Source: Oegoconia quadripuncta
Taxonomy: Eukaryota; Arthropoda; Insecta; Lepidoptera; Autostichidae
Length of the DNA stretch: 64,000 bases
Direction: 5' to 3'
Assembly: GCA_949316235.1 (NCBI GenBank)
Contig: OX438744.1
Location: 31,182,778-31,246,777 of the forward strand
Part shown: positions 10,465 through 21,540 of the stretch, in pieces
Layout of the letters: each line of letters starts with the position of its first letter
How positions within the stretch are numbered: position 1 is the stretch's first letter
Notes under the pieces: model-generated
The model's database searches: none
Told to the model about the DNA's origin: nothing
What the model saw: the letters and a program-made list of their open reading frames with translations, nothing else
Made by a program: the position numbers and the translations under genes

Positions 10465-10884
10465 AATATTATGAAGCAAGCAGCGCATCTGGTGGAAAGT
10501 TTACAAAGCTGTGCTACCCCATCATCAACCTATACAAGAAGTAAATATCCTTAGACATACACACAGCGCCATAAAAATTTTGACCAATTTTTTTCTGAAA
10601 TCGGGCGGGAAGTGTCTCGAACTATTAGGTAGTTGAAATAAAAACTATCCATAGTAATGAAATAACTGCCCCCGTAACATGACAGACGGGAATCAGATCA
10701 TATTTGTCCTGCTCATTCATTTGGACGGAATATACAACTATCCCACTCTCACTCCTGCGTCGCGCGCGACATTCAATGTCATGCTACGCAGGCTGATAAT
10801 TTTTAACTTACACGACTTTATATCTTTATGACTTTATATCAGGTGAGATTGTGGTCAAACGCGAATCCAGTCAATCATAAAAAA
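10465..10884. other. Mostly unassigned; possible SINE-A tail at the end
   Basis: 10838-10886 (TATCAGGTGAGATTGTGGTC, then an A-run) resembles the SINE-A 3' end, weakly. Confidence 0.35.
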
Positions 10885-11590
10885 AATGGCCCGTATTTTT
10901 TATTTAATGATTTATTTGAAATCACAGCCATAATTACAAATTTAAAATATAAGTTATACATTTAGAAGCCAAAATAGATCTCAGTAAGTTTATACATAGC
11001 TTATTTTGTTACCTTATCTATAGAGACATCAAATTGTTGTGTTTGTGGGTGTAAGGAAGAGAGAAAATGTATAGAGTAATATGTGCGAGTGTGTGTGTGC
11101 GTGTATGAGTTGTGTGTATGAGTTGAGTGTATGCGTACACAATTACCTAATCTATGTCAGTGCTTTGAATACTGTTGATTTGAACTGATTACGACTCAGA
11201 TGAAAAATGTCCAAATCCGAAAATACTTCATTGTATTCTCGCAAACGTCGAACCATAGTGGAGCGTATGAAATAACCTCTGAGCACGAAGACGTAAAGGA
11301 GTGGCACGCAGACCCACCTGCTCCAACAAACGCGGGCAATCTACCGCCCCAGACAACACCTTTTGAAGAAACATTACATCAGCCACCAGACGACGATTTT
11401 CTAGCGGATGTAATCTCAGTCTCTTCAAAATATCCGCGCGACCCATACGCGGAATGAAACGCCGACGACTTACCATAGCAGCAAAACATCTCTGAATTCT
11501 TTCCACCATGTCTTTGTATACCTGATATTGAGGGGACCACACCTGGGATCCAAATTCGAGAATACTTCAGATAAATACTTCTAATAATTT
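10885..11590 (-). pseudogene. 5'-truncated LINE: reverse transcriptase C-terminal part and 3' UTR
   Basis: The minus-strand frame at 11542-11228 (104 codons) carries WSPQYQVYKDMVERIQR and HPLENRRLVADVMFLQKVL. These match the post-RT region of Jockey/R1-like LINE polymerases (…YGSxVWSP…ERxQR…LESRR…DL…LYK). Upstream in frame, SILEFGSQVWSP continues the match after an in-frame stop near 11575. The 3' UTR follows at 11200-10885. A similar 3' UTR is at 24293-24520. Confidence 0.8.
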
Positions 11591-11719
11591 CAGAATGTAA
11601 GTAGGTATATGTATTGTACATATAAGTATGTGTATACAAGTATTATATATTATATTACTATTATTAGGTATTTATTATTATTAAATCTGTACACGTATGT
11701 ATGTCTATCCACTTCAATT

Positions 11720-11855
11720 CTCACTCTTGTCACTCACGGTCTTGCTGGAAGAAATCTCTTTTTAGAGATAAGCTTGCACCATTGTACATCCTCTTTATTG
11801 CTGTACTGTTTTTATGATTAGTGTACAATAAACTATAAATAAAAATAAATAAAAA
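11720..11855 (+). mobile_element. LINE 3'-tail fragment
   Basis: TGGAAGAAATCTCTTTTTAG and TACAATAAACTATAAATAAA match the plus-strand form of the tail at 12165-12290, more diverged. Confidence 0.5.
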
Positions 11856-12290
11856 TGTTAATCAAGCAGAGATCTCCGCTTGAGGATAGTTAAAAAGGGA
11901 CAGCTTTATGCAACTTGTATAGCGGTATCTATTTCTAATTATGCTCAAGCGCAGATCTACGGTTGAGCTCACTCTTATGCACATTATGTAGTGTAGTTAT
12001 GCACATTAGTCTGTATTTATAATTATGATTATATATTACTATTGTATGAATGTTAGGTATATTTATCATTTATATATATTATAGTATAAGGATTTAGATA
12101 TATTTTACTTTTGTAAGTTTGCTTTACGCTACGCAGCAGTAGTGTATTATATTAAGTTTCTTTGCCATGGTTGTCTGGAAGAGATCGCTATAAGCGATAA
12201 GACCGCCTTTGTACACCTGTTAAAATAATATCACTGTGTATATTTTTAAGCTGTGTACAATAAAGAATTTTTTCTTTCTTTCTTTCTGAA
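11856..12290 (+). mobile_element. LINE 3' UTR/tail ending in (CTTT)n
   Basis: The 3' end reads GTCTGGAAGAGATCGCTATA, ACCGCCTTTGTACA and GTACAATAAAGAATTTTTT, then a CTTT repeat. AATAAA plus a simple-repeat tail indicates a retrotransposed 3' end. The 5' limit is uncertain. Confidence 0.55.
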
Positions 12291-12825
12291 ATACGGACCG
12301 AAGAAGTCGATGTTTGTGTGGGGGGTGGGGTGGGATTTCCTTGTATTGGATATTTTTAATATTACACTTATTTTTCTCTGGGAACCGTTTAGATAAAGAT
12401 GATTCACCTTTATCTACACGTTCGTTTGAATAGTCATAGGTATAACAGCCTTACGAAATCGATGAAAAACAGGTAAGTTACATATACCAAATGCCAATAA
12501 ATTTATGTTTGGTCTCACAGAGAGCAGTGATAGTTAATCACTGTGTTTAATGAATTATAGTTAAATAGTTTGCTTAGGCTAACCGTGTTTAGTCTGCCCA
12601 TTGTTAGAGCGATGCTATTTTTAGCCAATCTTGATCGATAAAGCTTCAGTTACACCTCGTATTTTATATAAAAATATGTAGTTTATCTAAAAGGTTTTTT
12701 ATCTACAAGGTCCTAAGTTAACGTAGGTATGTAAGTCTAGAATACACAAAGAAGAATTCACCTATTTTGTTAACGTTTAATAATTAATTTATTTCTTTTA
12801 ACACTTTATTGCATACAGGGTGAAA
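12291..12825. other. Unassigned sequence
   Basis: Includes a G-rich tract near 12320; no gene recognised. Confidence 0.4.
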
Positions 12826-13213
12826 TTTAATTCGTTTAATTCCGGTTTAGTGGGGACCCCACTCCTGATCACGAACAATTTTACCCAAGGAACCATAGTC
12901 GAAATCGATCAAAATATTTTCGATTACTCATACAAAGTAAACCATTCTGAAATCACCACCAACCAGTGAAACAATTTTCGCCTGAATTCGGCTATCGTTC
13001 TTAGAGGAAACTTGTTCCTATTCAGGAGTGGAGTCACCAACCGAAAATTGTTGGACTTAAGGTTGGATATTAAAGGTGTTTACAGAATGGTTTACTTGGA
13101 GGAGTATTCGAAATTTTTTTGATCGACTCCGATTATGTTTCCTTGGGGCAAAGTTGTTCGTAATCAAGAGTGTCACCTGTTAATGGGAATTACACGAATT
13201 CAAATTCAGCCTG
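12826..13213. mobile_element. MITE-F, complete foldback element
   Basis: 388 bp between TA dinucleotides (12824-12825 and 13214-13215). The left end CAGGGTGAAATTTAATTCG is inverted at the right end as CGAATTCAAATTCAGCCTG. The inverted similarity goes on inward almost to the centre (GATCACGAACAATTTTACC versus GGCAAAGTTGTTCGTAATC), so the single strand folds into one long hairpin. No coding capacity. A second complete copy is at 58656-59048. Confidence 0.85.
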
Positions 13214-13344
13214 TATAAGTATGTATATACACATTGAAAAAACATAGGCCAGAATTATTACAAAATTAGCGTTTTTTCATTCAACAAAAACGCTTACGCA
13301 ACTCCCAAAAATTATAAAATTGAGTTAATTGTATACTTTTATAT

Positions 13345-13515
13345 AAGAAAAGAACAATGATCCTGTGCGTTTCTGTTGCCGCTTCTTTCCTCACAGATGA
13401 TTTCCCTTTCTGAAGCGGTAGTAACTTGGACATACTGACTGACAGAGATTTTATTTCCAATAGACTTAAATTGACATTCAACAAAAAGACATCATAAATG
13501 CTTGAAGTTTGAATT
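13345..13515 (+). mobile_element. Tail-Z (LINE 3' UTR) copy
   Basis: AAAAGAACAATGATCCTGTG, GCCGCTTCTTTCCTCACAG and AAATTGACATTCAAC appear in the order seen at 5575. Confidence 0.6.
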
Positions 13516-14220
13516 ACAATACACAAAAGTCGAGCTTATCAATGTAAGAGATTTCTTTCAACAAACCCTCGGAGGGAAAACCAATTGAAATTTTATTGAA
13601 ATATGTTTAAATTTTAATGTCTGAATGTGCTAAAATAGCACTTTATTCGTCCCGATCCATTAAACACGTAATTGTGTAAGTTTTCTAAAAAAAAAGTAAC
13701 AGTGGGTAACCAGGTCTAAAAATAAAATCCTTCGAGTTTCTTGTTTATTCTTCTTGGGGGAAAATGTATATCTACAAAATATTTCTTTTTCACTTTACTA
13801 TACTTCTTCTTCTACTTCTACTTCTTCGCTATGTCTTATATTCTGAGTCTGGCGTTATGACTCTTTGAAGGAAAATCACCACAGTATTAATAAAAAACTA
13901 AATTATTTATGTAAACGCAACGAGTGTTCCAGCCAATTTGACTAATTATTGTAAAGTTAATAATTTAACTGTCATATGAAATTTAATAAAATTATCAGAC
14001 TCTCAGATCGCAATACGGGAGTCAAAACTATAATTACATTAATTATGTGTCAGAACTTTGTGGTCAAAGAGCGCAAAAACAAAGCGCTATTAAAATTCGC
14101 GCCGTTTTATTAAAGTTTTCGACTTGACGTTTGGTAAGTGTTGCCTCAAAAGAATAACGACTACGAGTGTTGTCATTCGTGATTAATGTCAATTTACACG
14201 TTCTTATTATGTATTATTGT
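13516..14220. other. Unassigned sequence with a short TTC/TAC-rich tract
   Basis: The tract is at about 13801-13832. No gene seen. Confidence 0.4.
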
Positions 14221-14221
14221 A

Positions 14222-14462
14222 GGGTGAGATTTTTTACTGTAAGGAAAAAATAGGGCATATTAGGTAAGTGAAATAGAAGGTTTTGGCATAGGTAGTTTTT
14301 TTTTTTTTTTCAAAGTATTATTTGAAAATTACGTTAATTTTGTCATTTACGTTCGCCTTTGTAGCCTATGCCACATAATTACATCATTAAATTAAATAAA
14401 TAGAGAAAACTTAGAGAAAATATCAGTTCCAAAAAATTTCGAATAATAGGAACCCTACAAAT
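14222..14462 (+). mobile_element. Element T fragment (empty-site reference)
   Basis: Begins GGTGAGATTTTTTACTGTAA, close to the TIR at 48000. It runs uninterrupted through AAATAGGGCATATTAGGTAAG, so it shows the site that is occupied by an insertion at 48039. Its 3' half (GTAGCCTATGCCACATAATT on) is the reverse complement of the segment at about 49020-49105, so part of the element is inverted relative to the 48-kb copy. Confidence 0.65.
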
Positions 14463-16480
14463 CACGCCAGTCGAACGAATGACGTTAGACCAGTCATCTC
14501 TACAAGTATTGATTTGTATGCACCAACAAATTTCTTTCACGCCTATCTTCCTAGTTTTACGCGTAATACTAATGTATTTCTTTTCCCAATAATGATTATA
14601 CTTCTATTGTTCAACAATGAACGAAGATAAACTGTGATAATAATGATGACAGTTTTGAAGAAAACCTACCCCCTAATCAATTTCAGATCCGCCTCTGCCA
14701 GAAGTACGTACACATCGTAATTCGAATTCGTGTTAGTTAACAAATTCACTATCATGTCTGCTCATGGTTCGATACGTTGGCAGACAATGAAATAATCACC
14801 CGATTTTACGTGTTAACGCGTATTTTTAGATTATATCGATGTTACCCGTTTTAGATCATGTTGTTTTGTAGCCGTCAGTCGATCGTTCGACACTTTAAAT
14901 GTTATTTCTTTTTTAACTTTGATCATGTCATTGTAATGTTATCTAATAAATTTTATTTATTTCCGTTTGGCATGTTTAAAGCATAAAGTTATTATACTCG
15001 AATAACTTTATGGTTTAAAGTCAAGTAATTCTTTTAAACTGTTATATGATATAATAAATAACTAACGACAATATATCTTTTAAAATATCAAGTCGAAGAA
15101 GTCGTTCGAAAGAATGTTCTTCATTTAAAGTCTTTTTTGCAGACACCTCGATATGTGTGTGCATCATCTTTTATTCTCATTATAAACTACCTAAAAATTA
15201 CAAAGTGAGGCACATAGTGACTATTCGAGAGGTGATTGTTGCTTTAATAATCATTGCAGCGAGGGGGAATAACAACCTTTGCGCGGTGGTAATAAAGGCC
15301 ATAATACTTTCCACTCCAGGCAAAGTACATTGTAAAGCCTTAAATTACAATTTCATTAAGATAAGGATTGACGCACACGACACCTATCTCTACAGCGCAA
15401 GGCGACACCACACTGAAACAACACGAGATAGTGATGTTTGATCAGTAATCGCTTCAAGGCAAGTGTCATTTAATAGATTATGCGGCAACTGTGCGCCGTG
15501 TCTTATCTGAAGTCATTGTCAAATAATTACTGTCAGTATTTGCAGATGATTTTTGTTGTCAGATAATACCCTACGTTTTGTCTCACACGTTCTTGATTAT
15601 ATGAATGCTAACTCGTACCATGATTCATAAATTCAAGAGCAACCTGCCTTGCCGAGCACAAGGAAGAGCCGTAAGGATAATGGGATGTTTTATTTTATTG
15701 CTCATGGAGTGTTTCCTCAATAGTGCTATTGCCCTGGTTATTAGCCCTCTGTGCTGAAGAATTTCATTAAAAATGAATGCAGTTATTCTGTTATGTGGAA
15801 TGTGACTCGCAACGATATGTATAATTATGTACAAGCCGGCGTTTACTAGCATTACCATAAATTTTCTATGAGGAAGGAAACTTCTATCAAATAACTTCAA
15901 CTAAGTCTAAATTACTATTTCACATAAAATAACTTTCTGGATACAATGATTTTCTCCTTCTGTTTCTGAATAATATTATATTACTTTATGTTATAAAGTT
16001 TGCTTAAAGTTACAAATTCAATATTAACTTTTGGGTGTCTAAATTTATATCATTTAATTAATATAATTAGCCTGTCCCTGTAATCGGGGTTTTGGGTCGA
16101 CACGTGACTTAATTCTGAGTCGACTTTGCCGCTATCTACTTACTTCCTCTAAACCTTTATTTTTAAATAACCGTTCTGAAAATAAAGAACCATATTAATA
16201 AATGTAAACATTTACAGTTTTCATTTTCGTAACAAACGAAATCTCTTGGTACAGATTGAAGGAAAATGTATTTATATAATAATTCATAGCTTTTTTTAAA
16301 TGTAATGCACTGCCTCAGAGAAGGATATTATCTAAGTTTTGCTTACTAATCTTTCCACTGTTTTAGTTACTTAATATCCTTAAATTCACACCAGAAGCCT
16401 GTATGAAAATCGCGTATTTATAAACATATCACAATATATTTATTTCTTTTCAAATCGATCGGTTAATATAAGCGCAACCA
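14463..16480. other. Repeat-poor, unassigned
   Basis: No recognisable transposon or exon. One short hairpin (CATAAAGTTATT / AATAACTTTATG) is at about 14981-15012. An AGATAAGG GATA-type word near 15359 is the kind of motif expected by chance at this length. Confidence 0.4.
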
Positions 16481-16780
16481 GGCAGAGCTTGTGTCATTCA
16501 CTGACGTCGTGCCCGTGCCCGTTGTCCGACTGACGCATGCGCGTCTCGCAAAGTCTATCCCAAACGGATGTAGGTGACTATTGGCTTTACATATTTTCCT
16601 ACTCGACTGAGATCTTTTCAACATGGTCGCCTTACTTTATCGCCCGAATTCACGTTCGAACGGTTACTTATCTCATTTTGTCGCATCATGATATAGATAA
16701 AGCCGACGTTAGTATAATATTTTGTCAATTATGAGATAATGGAATTACTCCTATGTATTTAATACATAAATGTAAATTAA

Positions 16781-17182
16781 TTGTGTCAGTCAGAGGCATG
16801 CCGGTGTCGTAGTGTGCATGGCGTACGGAAGTCGTGCAGCAGTCAGAACGTGTATAGCGGCCTCATCAGTCATTAAAGCGGACTCGAACCGCGCGGTCGC
16901 GCGGCGCGTCGGTGCTTGTAGTTTTTTAGTTTTGACAGTTGGCGCGTTTTTCGTTTCGGTAGATTTTTTTGTGGAAATCATAGGATTTTAAGCTAGTGTA
17001 ATCTGTGTTTTCTGTTTTAATCGTGTGTACGACTAGTCATTGTGAATTTTTGTACGCCGGCTGTGAATTGAGTGATTGCACGCGGTGTGAACTCTCGCCG
17101 TGTTTCAGTGGAGAATTTTGTGACTTCTCTTTGAGGGATTGGTGTTGTGGACGTGTTTTTGTTGCTGCTGGATACGACAAAG
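16781..17182 (+). promoter_or_regulatory. Candidate promoter and non-coding first exon
   Basis: A CpG-rich stretch (GCGCGGTCGCGCGGCGCGTC near 16890) with two arthropod initiator matches, TCAGT at 16786 and 16866. It is followed by about 300 bases of higher-GC, TG-rich sequence resembling an insect 5' UTR, and a consensus-like donor (AAAG|GTATTC) at 17182/17183. It lies inside the longest repeat-poor part of the window. No TATA box is seen, and no coding exon can be linked to it. This is inference. Confidence 0.35.
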
Positions 17183-20096
17183 GTATTCAACTTACCATAA
17201 TTCGAGCCAATAATGCAAAAAAAATAATTCAATAAAGATATCTACTTGAAACTTTCGACTTGGCGCACATAATTTCTCTTGCGACTCGATACGGATTCCA
17301 AATATAGCGAATCAAGTTCCAGTATCGTTGAACACAAGTTTATACTTTGCTTTAGCCAGTTTTAGAGATGGTTTTCTTGTTGAGTTTGTGTGTTGAAAAC
17401 TGATTTCCCTTGGTGGCCGGGTAGTGGAGTGAGACGAGCAGACAGCTGTGCATACGTAACGGGTAAAAATAAATACTCGGGCATTATCGGCTGGTAGACA
17501 AACCGGCTTTGCTGAGGACAACGCGATATTATTAGTGCATATTATACAACAGAATGCTAGGTTATGTTAGGTTAGGTGAGGAGAAAACGCTGGTTTTGAC
17601 CTTGTACTATTACGTAGACATTGTATTTGTGTACAGTATTCATCAGTACACTAATTGACTTAGTATCGTGTTGTATAGTAACAATGATTTCAACATTTAC
17701 AACCTCTGCATTGGCCATGGTGCCAAGATATACAACCTATAATATGCCATGGACTACAGAGGCAAAGTGCATTCAAAATTCCAAAAAAAAAAAACCACTT
17801 TCAAGACCTCCAGAATGAATTTTATCCAGAATGTGACCTGGGAAGTTCAATAGAATATCAGTTTATTTTATTAACTTAAAGCAGTTTATACTAATTACCT
17901 GTAAATAATATGACTCTTTTTGTTCAGTGTAATCACCACATAATTAGTACTATTGCAAGTTTAACAAATAATTAGTTAATGTAGGTATTTGTATATCTAT
18001 ACTAATTAACTATCTAAAATTAACTCATTGTACCTACTTAAGAATATTTAGTTAAAATAGATTTGGAATTTTCCTACCGTTGTACTGATTGATGTTAACT
18101 AAGCCACCAAGGAGGCCGCATGTGCCTCGAGATTTGAATCTTCCTAAATGGTCACAGTTTAAATGAACTGAACAATTTCAAAGTGCATAATTTCATAAGT
18201 AATTAGTTATGAAGTAAATTCTCATAATTAGGTATTTGGTAAAATAGTACCTATCACATTGAACTTATTTCATTTCAAATTAATTTCAATGGAGAGACAT
18301 GATGTCACTTATTGACATCAATTTAAGTTTTTTGAAAGTTATAACTATTATAGTTGGTGGTGGTAGTCCCTGTGTCCATAAGTCTGACCGACCACTGTTT
18401 CGAAGAGTGTAAGCATCTGTAGAAATAGTATACGAAACCCATTGGATTGTTCTTCTATTCTCTTATTTTTAAATGTAATTGGAAGTTTTTAGGAGTACAC
18501 CACCCATATTTATTGTTTTCGAGTACTAAACACAAATACTTAGTAATTGAAGCAGAAATAATATTAACATACCTTTTACACAGGGTTGAAATTCACATCT
18601 ATGAAAATTAGGTTAGTAAGTATGGCGGCATTATCAAAATTTATGAAAGTTGAAACTAAATTACTAAATTGTCTGGACCGTGAATCTGAATATGGGACCC
18701 TTGGCAAATTAAGTAGGTATTTAATTGTATCATATATATGTTACATGTTCTTAAATATTATCAAATAGGCACTTCACAAAATTTAAAAAGAGTTAAATTA
18801 TAATTTTTTAGTTAGTCGCAGTGAATATATTATTATAGAAATCTACAAATCTGAAAGAATACACCGCAAGACTGAGGTTTAGAAACAATCAATTCATTTG
18901 TTATATTAGTAGGTACCACAAGTGTTTATCAATGAAACTATCAAAAATTTATAATCCATAAAGACAGAGTAGTAATAAGTTATATGTAATAATTCTCAAG
19001 AAATTTATTATTTTTTTTATTAAAAACTATACTTTTTAAACATGTGTAATAGTTAGTAGCATTGCACCTTGCTTCCCTGGTCAATTTATCATAGACACTA
19101 CACAAAATTAATCATAAGTGAATTAGGATTGTTTTGATGGATATTGTAAAGATTGTGAGACTAACAGCAGAGAAAAAAGATTTGTTAAAAGATGTCTACC
19201 AAAATTAGCCAGTGAAGCAACTTCTAATTAATTTTTTATCTTTTACTGTGAATTTTATTCTCCGGAGTGAAGAAAGAAGTGAGCTGTATCCAACTTTAAT
19301 AATTAGAGCAATATTGATGATTATTCCATTCATAAAAGCATGTACATTTCATCTCGCCTTATCTATCAATACAAGAGATTTGCATCTCTTTCCAAGTGGG
19401 TTTACCTTAATTTCCACATTGGGAAAACTTATTGGCAAATAGTGGTCTATGCCCATGGGAAAGGACGAGTTGGTCATATTCTGCCGATCTCTACCATGGC
19501 TACGCCTTTCGTACTTTGACTGCTATGTAAGAATGGGTTCGATTCTCGAAAAAACAATTTTTTCTAAATCTGGGTGTAGGTAATGCCTCCAGAAGTTGTT
19601 ACCTCATAGTGCAGGGTATACCTGGTACGAGCCCAGGTAATCGGAGTATTTGTCTGGCATTTTTACTATTTATTCTCTCTGCTCTTAATAACCGTGCCTA
19701 CCTAAAATAGCAGTTACCTGGAAGCTTTAATCCAACTAGATAGCTGATTATCAAACTCGATTCTACCTAGATACGAGTAACTAATTATTTACCTGGAAAT
19801 TTTGTTACAGCAAGATAACTGGCTATCAGACTTGTTTATTTTGGGTTTGAGTATGCTGCGCTTGGTAACGTATAAAAATTAATATAGTGCAAGCAAACCA
19901 CCATTTTTTTGGGAATGTATGCAGATATATGTACATAGATTATAGGAAATCAGTAAAGTGTTATAACCTCGTTCACATTTATGCGTTGCGCGTTGGATTT
20001 ACTGTCTATATCCGACTAGACCGGATTTTTTAGTTGTTCACTTTTGAAAACGCCCGCGAAAGATTTCGCTTTTTTGAAAATTCATATCATATCATC
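17183..20096. other. Repeat-poor, unassigned (possible intron)
   Basis: Very AT-rich with few recognisable repeats. A weak reversed Tail-Z word (GAAACCCATTGGATTGTTCT, about 18436-18455) is the only repeat trace. No exon-like frame was recognised. Confidence 0.4.
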
Positions 20097-20340
20097 AGAC
20101 GACCGATTGGTGTGGTGGATAGTCAGCCAAACCAACGGTTGCGGGTTCGAATCCCGCGAGGGATAAATGTTTGTGTGATGAATACGAACATTTATTCCCG
20201 AGTCTTGGATGTTTATATAAATATTTATGTATGTTTATCCGTTATCTAGTATCCATAGCACAAGCTTTGCTTAGTTTGGGACTAGATGATTGGTGTAAGT
20301 GTCCGAAATATTATTATTTATTTATTATTATTATTATATT
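20097..20340 (+). mobile_element. SINE-C, full length
   Basis: Head CGACCGATTGGTGTGGTGGA with box B GGTTCGAATCCCG. The body ATGTTTGTGTGATGAATACG … TTATTCCCGAGTCTTGGATG is shared with SINE-B. The 3' part is AGTATCCATAGCACAAGC … GGGACTAGATGATTGGTG, and the tail is a TTATT-type simple repeat. Confidence 0.85.
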
Positions 20341-20696
20341 CGTATTCCCGAGTGGGTCTCTATCCATTGGTTTTAGAATCCGAGTAATCGTAAGTTTGCG
20401 ATAGTTCTAAAAAGTTCTTTGTACAGTTGTCGACTGCACGACAGCCGTAACACTATACCAATGTGAGCTGACCGCGCAAAGCTATCTTATACTAGAAATT
20501 TTACGGTTGATGCGCGGCTGTTGTGCACGTAACATTTAGCGTGTAAAGGATAAGATTTTACTTTTCGACGTAATTGGCAACACAGCTTTCGAAACGTCGA
20601 AAAATACGGGAAAACGGAACCCATAAGCAAATTCGCATGTGAAATTGTTTCAGACCGTGATTGGTGTAAGTTTAAAAATCATGGGGCCCTATATCT
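20341..20696. other. Unassigned; contains a short dispersed repeat
   Basis: TACCAATGTGAGCTGACCGC (20455-20474) recurs at 45771-45790 as TACCAATGTAAGCTGACCGC, both followed by GCAA and preceded at a distance by TTGTACAGTTG. Probably a small, uncharacterised mobile element. Confidence 0.45.
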
Positions 20697-20735
20697 TACA
20701 CGTGTGATTGAGATCTAATCCGTCGTGCATAAAGA
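20697..20735 (+). mobile_element. SINE-A tail fragment
   Basis: CACGTGTGATTGAGATCTAA then CCGTCGTGCATAAAG; 5' truncated. Confidence 0.65.
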
Positions 20736-20782
20736 AAAAGGTTTAAACCGACTTATAAAAAAAGAACAACCTTATGAGAGTG

Positions 20783-20874
20783 AATGAAGCAAAACAGGTG
20801 TGTCAGGATCGTAGCAAGTTGAAGTCTGTGGTCTCTGCCTACCCCTACCCTGTATTAAAAAAAGACATAATCTA
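20783..20874 (+). pseudogene. LINE ORF C-terminal remnant
   Basis: The plus-strand frame reads NEAKQVCQDRSKLKSVVSAY. This is the C-terminal end of an endonuclease/RT LINE abundant in Lepidoptera (…VC-x-DRS-x-W/L-x-S-V-V-S-A-Y-P…). Other copies are at 35069-35258 (plus) and 46164-46250 (minus). No upstream RT remains. Confidence 0.7.
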
Positions 20875-21482
20875 AAACCCAAAAGCACTAGACTGGGTCA
20901 CTATGGATCATCCAATGACACCTCATTTGTTAAAATCGGTTGATTACTTTAGGCCGTGCGAGGTAACAAAATATTGTCAATAACCACTGAGATTCATAAC
21001 CCTTTCTTCCTGCCGTGGTCTGGTAAAAAATTTGGACGTCATGCAGTCGGTCGCCTCCGAAACGCACACAATTGCAGGCCTTTTATTAAAGGTACGAGTA
21101 GGTATTCACCTTGATGTTTTAAACTAACGCCTGACTACGGTGACAACTCAGTACCTACACTACGCACAATATAGTTATGATGTAATACTCAAGACACGGG
21201 TAGGTAAAGAGGTCAATGACATCAACTACTAGTAGGTTAATGAACTGTAATTGTCACTGCAGTCAATTTGTAAGTGAAAGGTCATAGTCGCATAACTAAC
21301 AATATAGACCGGTCTGCCACCATATTTTTTTAACATATTTCAGTGTATTTTCATTTGGGGCACTGGTGATGCGGTTCCCGACAGAATTAGGACCAGCCCC
21401 TATCTAGATCTAGGCAGTGGTATAAAAAAATCTCGCGTTTCGTAATCCTGGTCCAATGTAGTGGAGTAAATTCTGCAATAAC
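20875..21482. other. Unassigned sequence
   Basis: Nothing recognised. Confidence 0.4.
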
Positions 21483-21540
21483 AGTGATGCAAATCGCGTC
21501 ATGTTAATGGCTTACGTCCAGCAGTGGACTGCTTTCTCTG
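21483..21540 (+). pseudogene. Short LINE ORF C-terminal remnant
   Basis: Frame pieces VMQIASC and LMAYVQQWTAFSGL match the end of the same LINE type as at 24979 (…W-M-Q-x-A … E-A-Y-V-Q-Q-W-T). Very short and out of frame. Confidence 0.5.

Noticed and set aside
15625..15900. 91-codon minus frame (RKFMVMLVNAGLYIIIHIVA)
   Set aside because: Hydrophobic run looked like a membrane segment, but there is no family match and no exon context; AT-rich codons favour such residues.
19441..19560. GGGTTCGATTCTCG near 19534 as a possible tRNA or SINE head
   Set aside because: Only a box-B-like word; no A box at the right distance and no SINE body follows.
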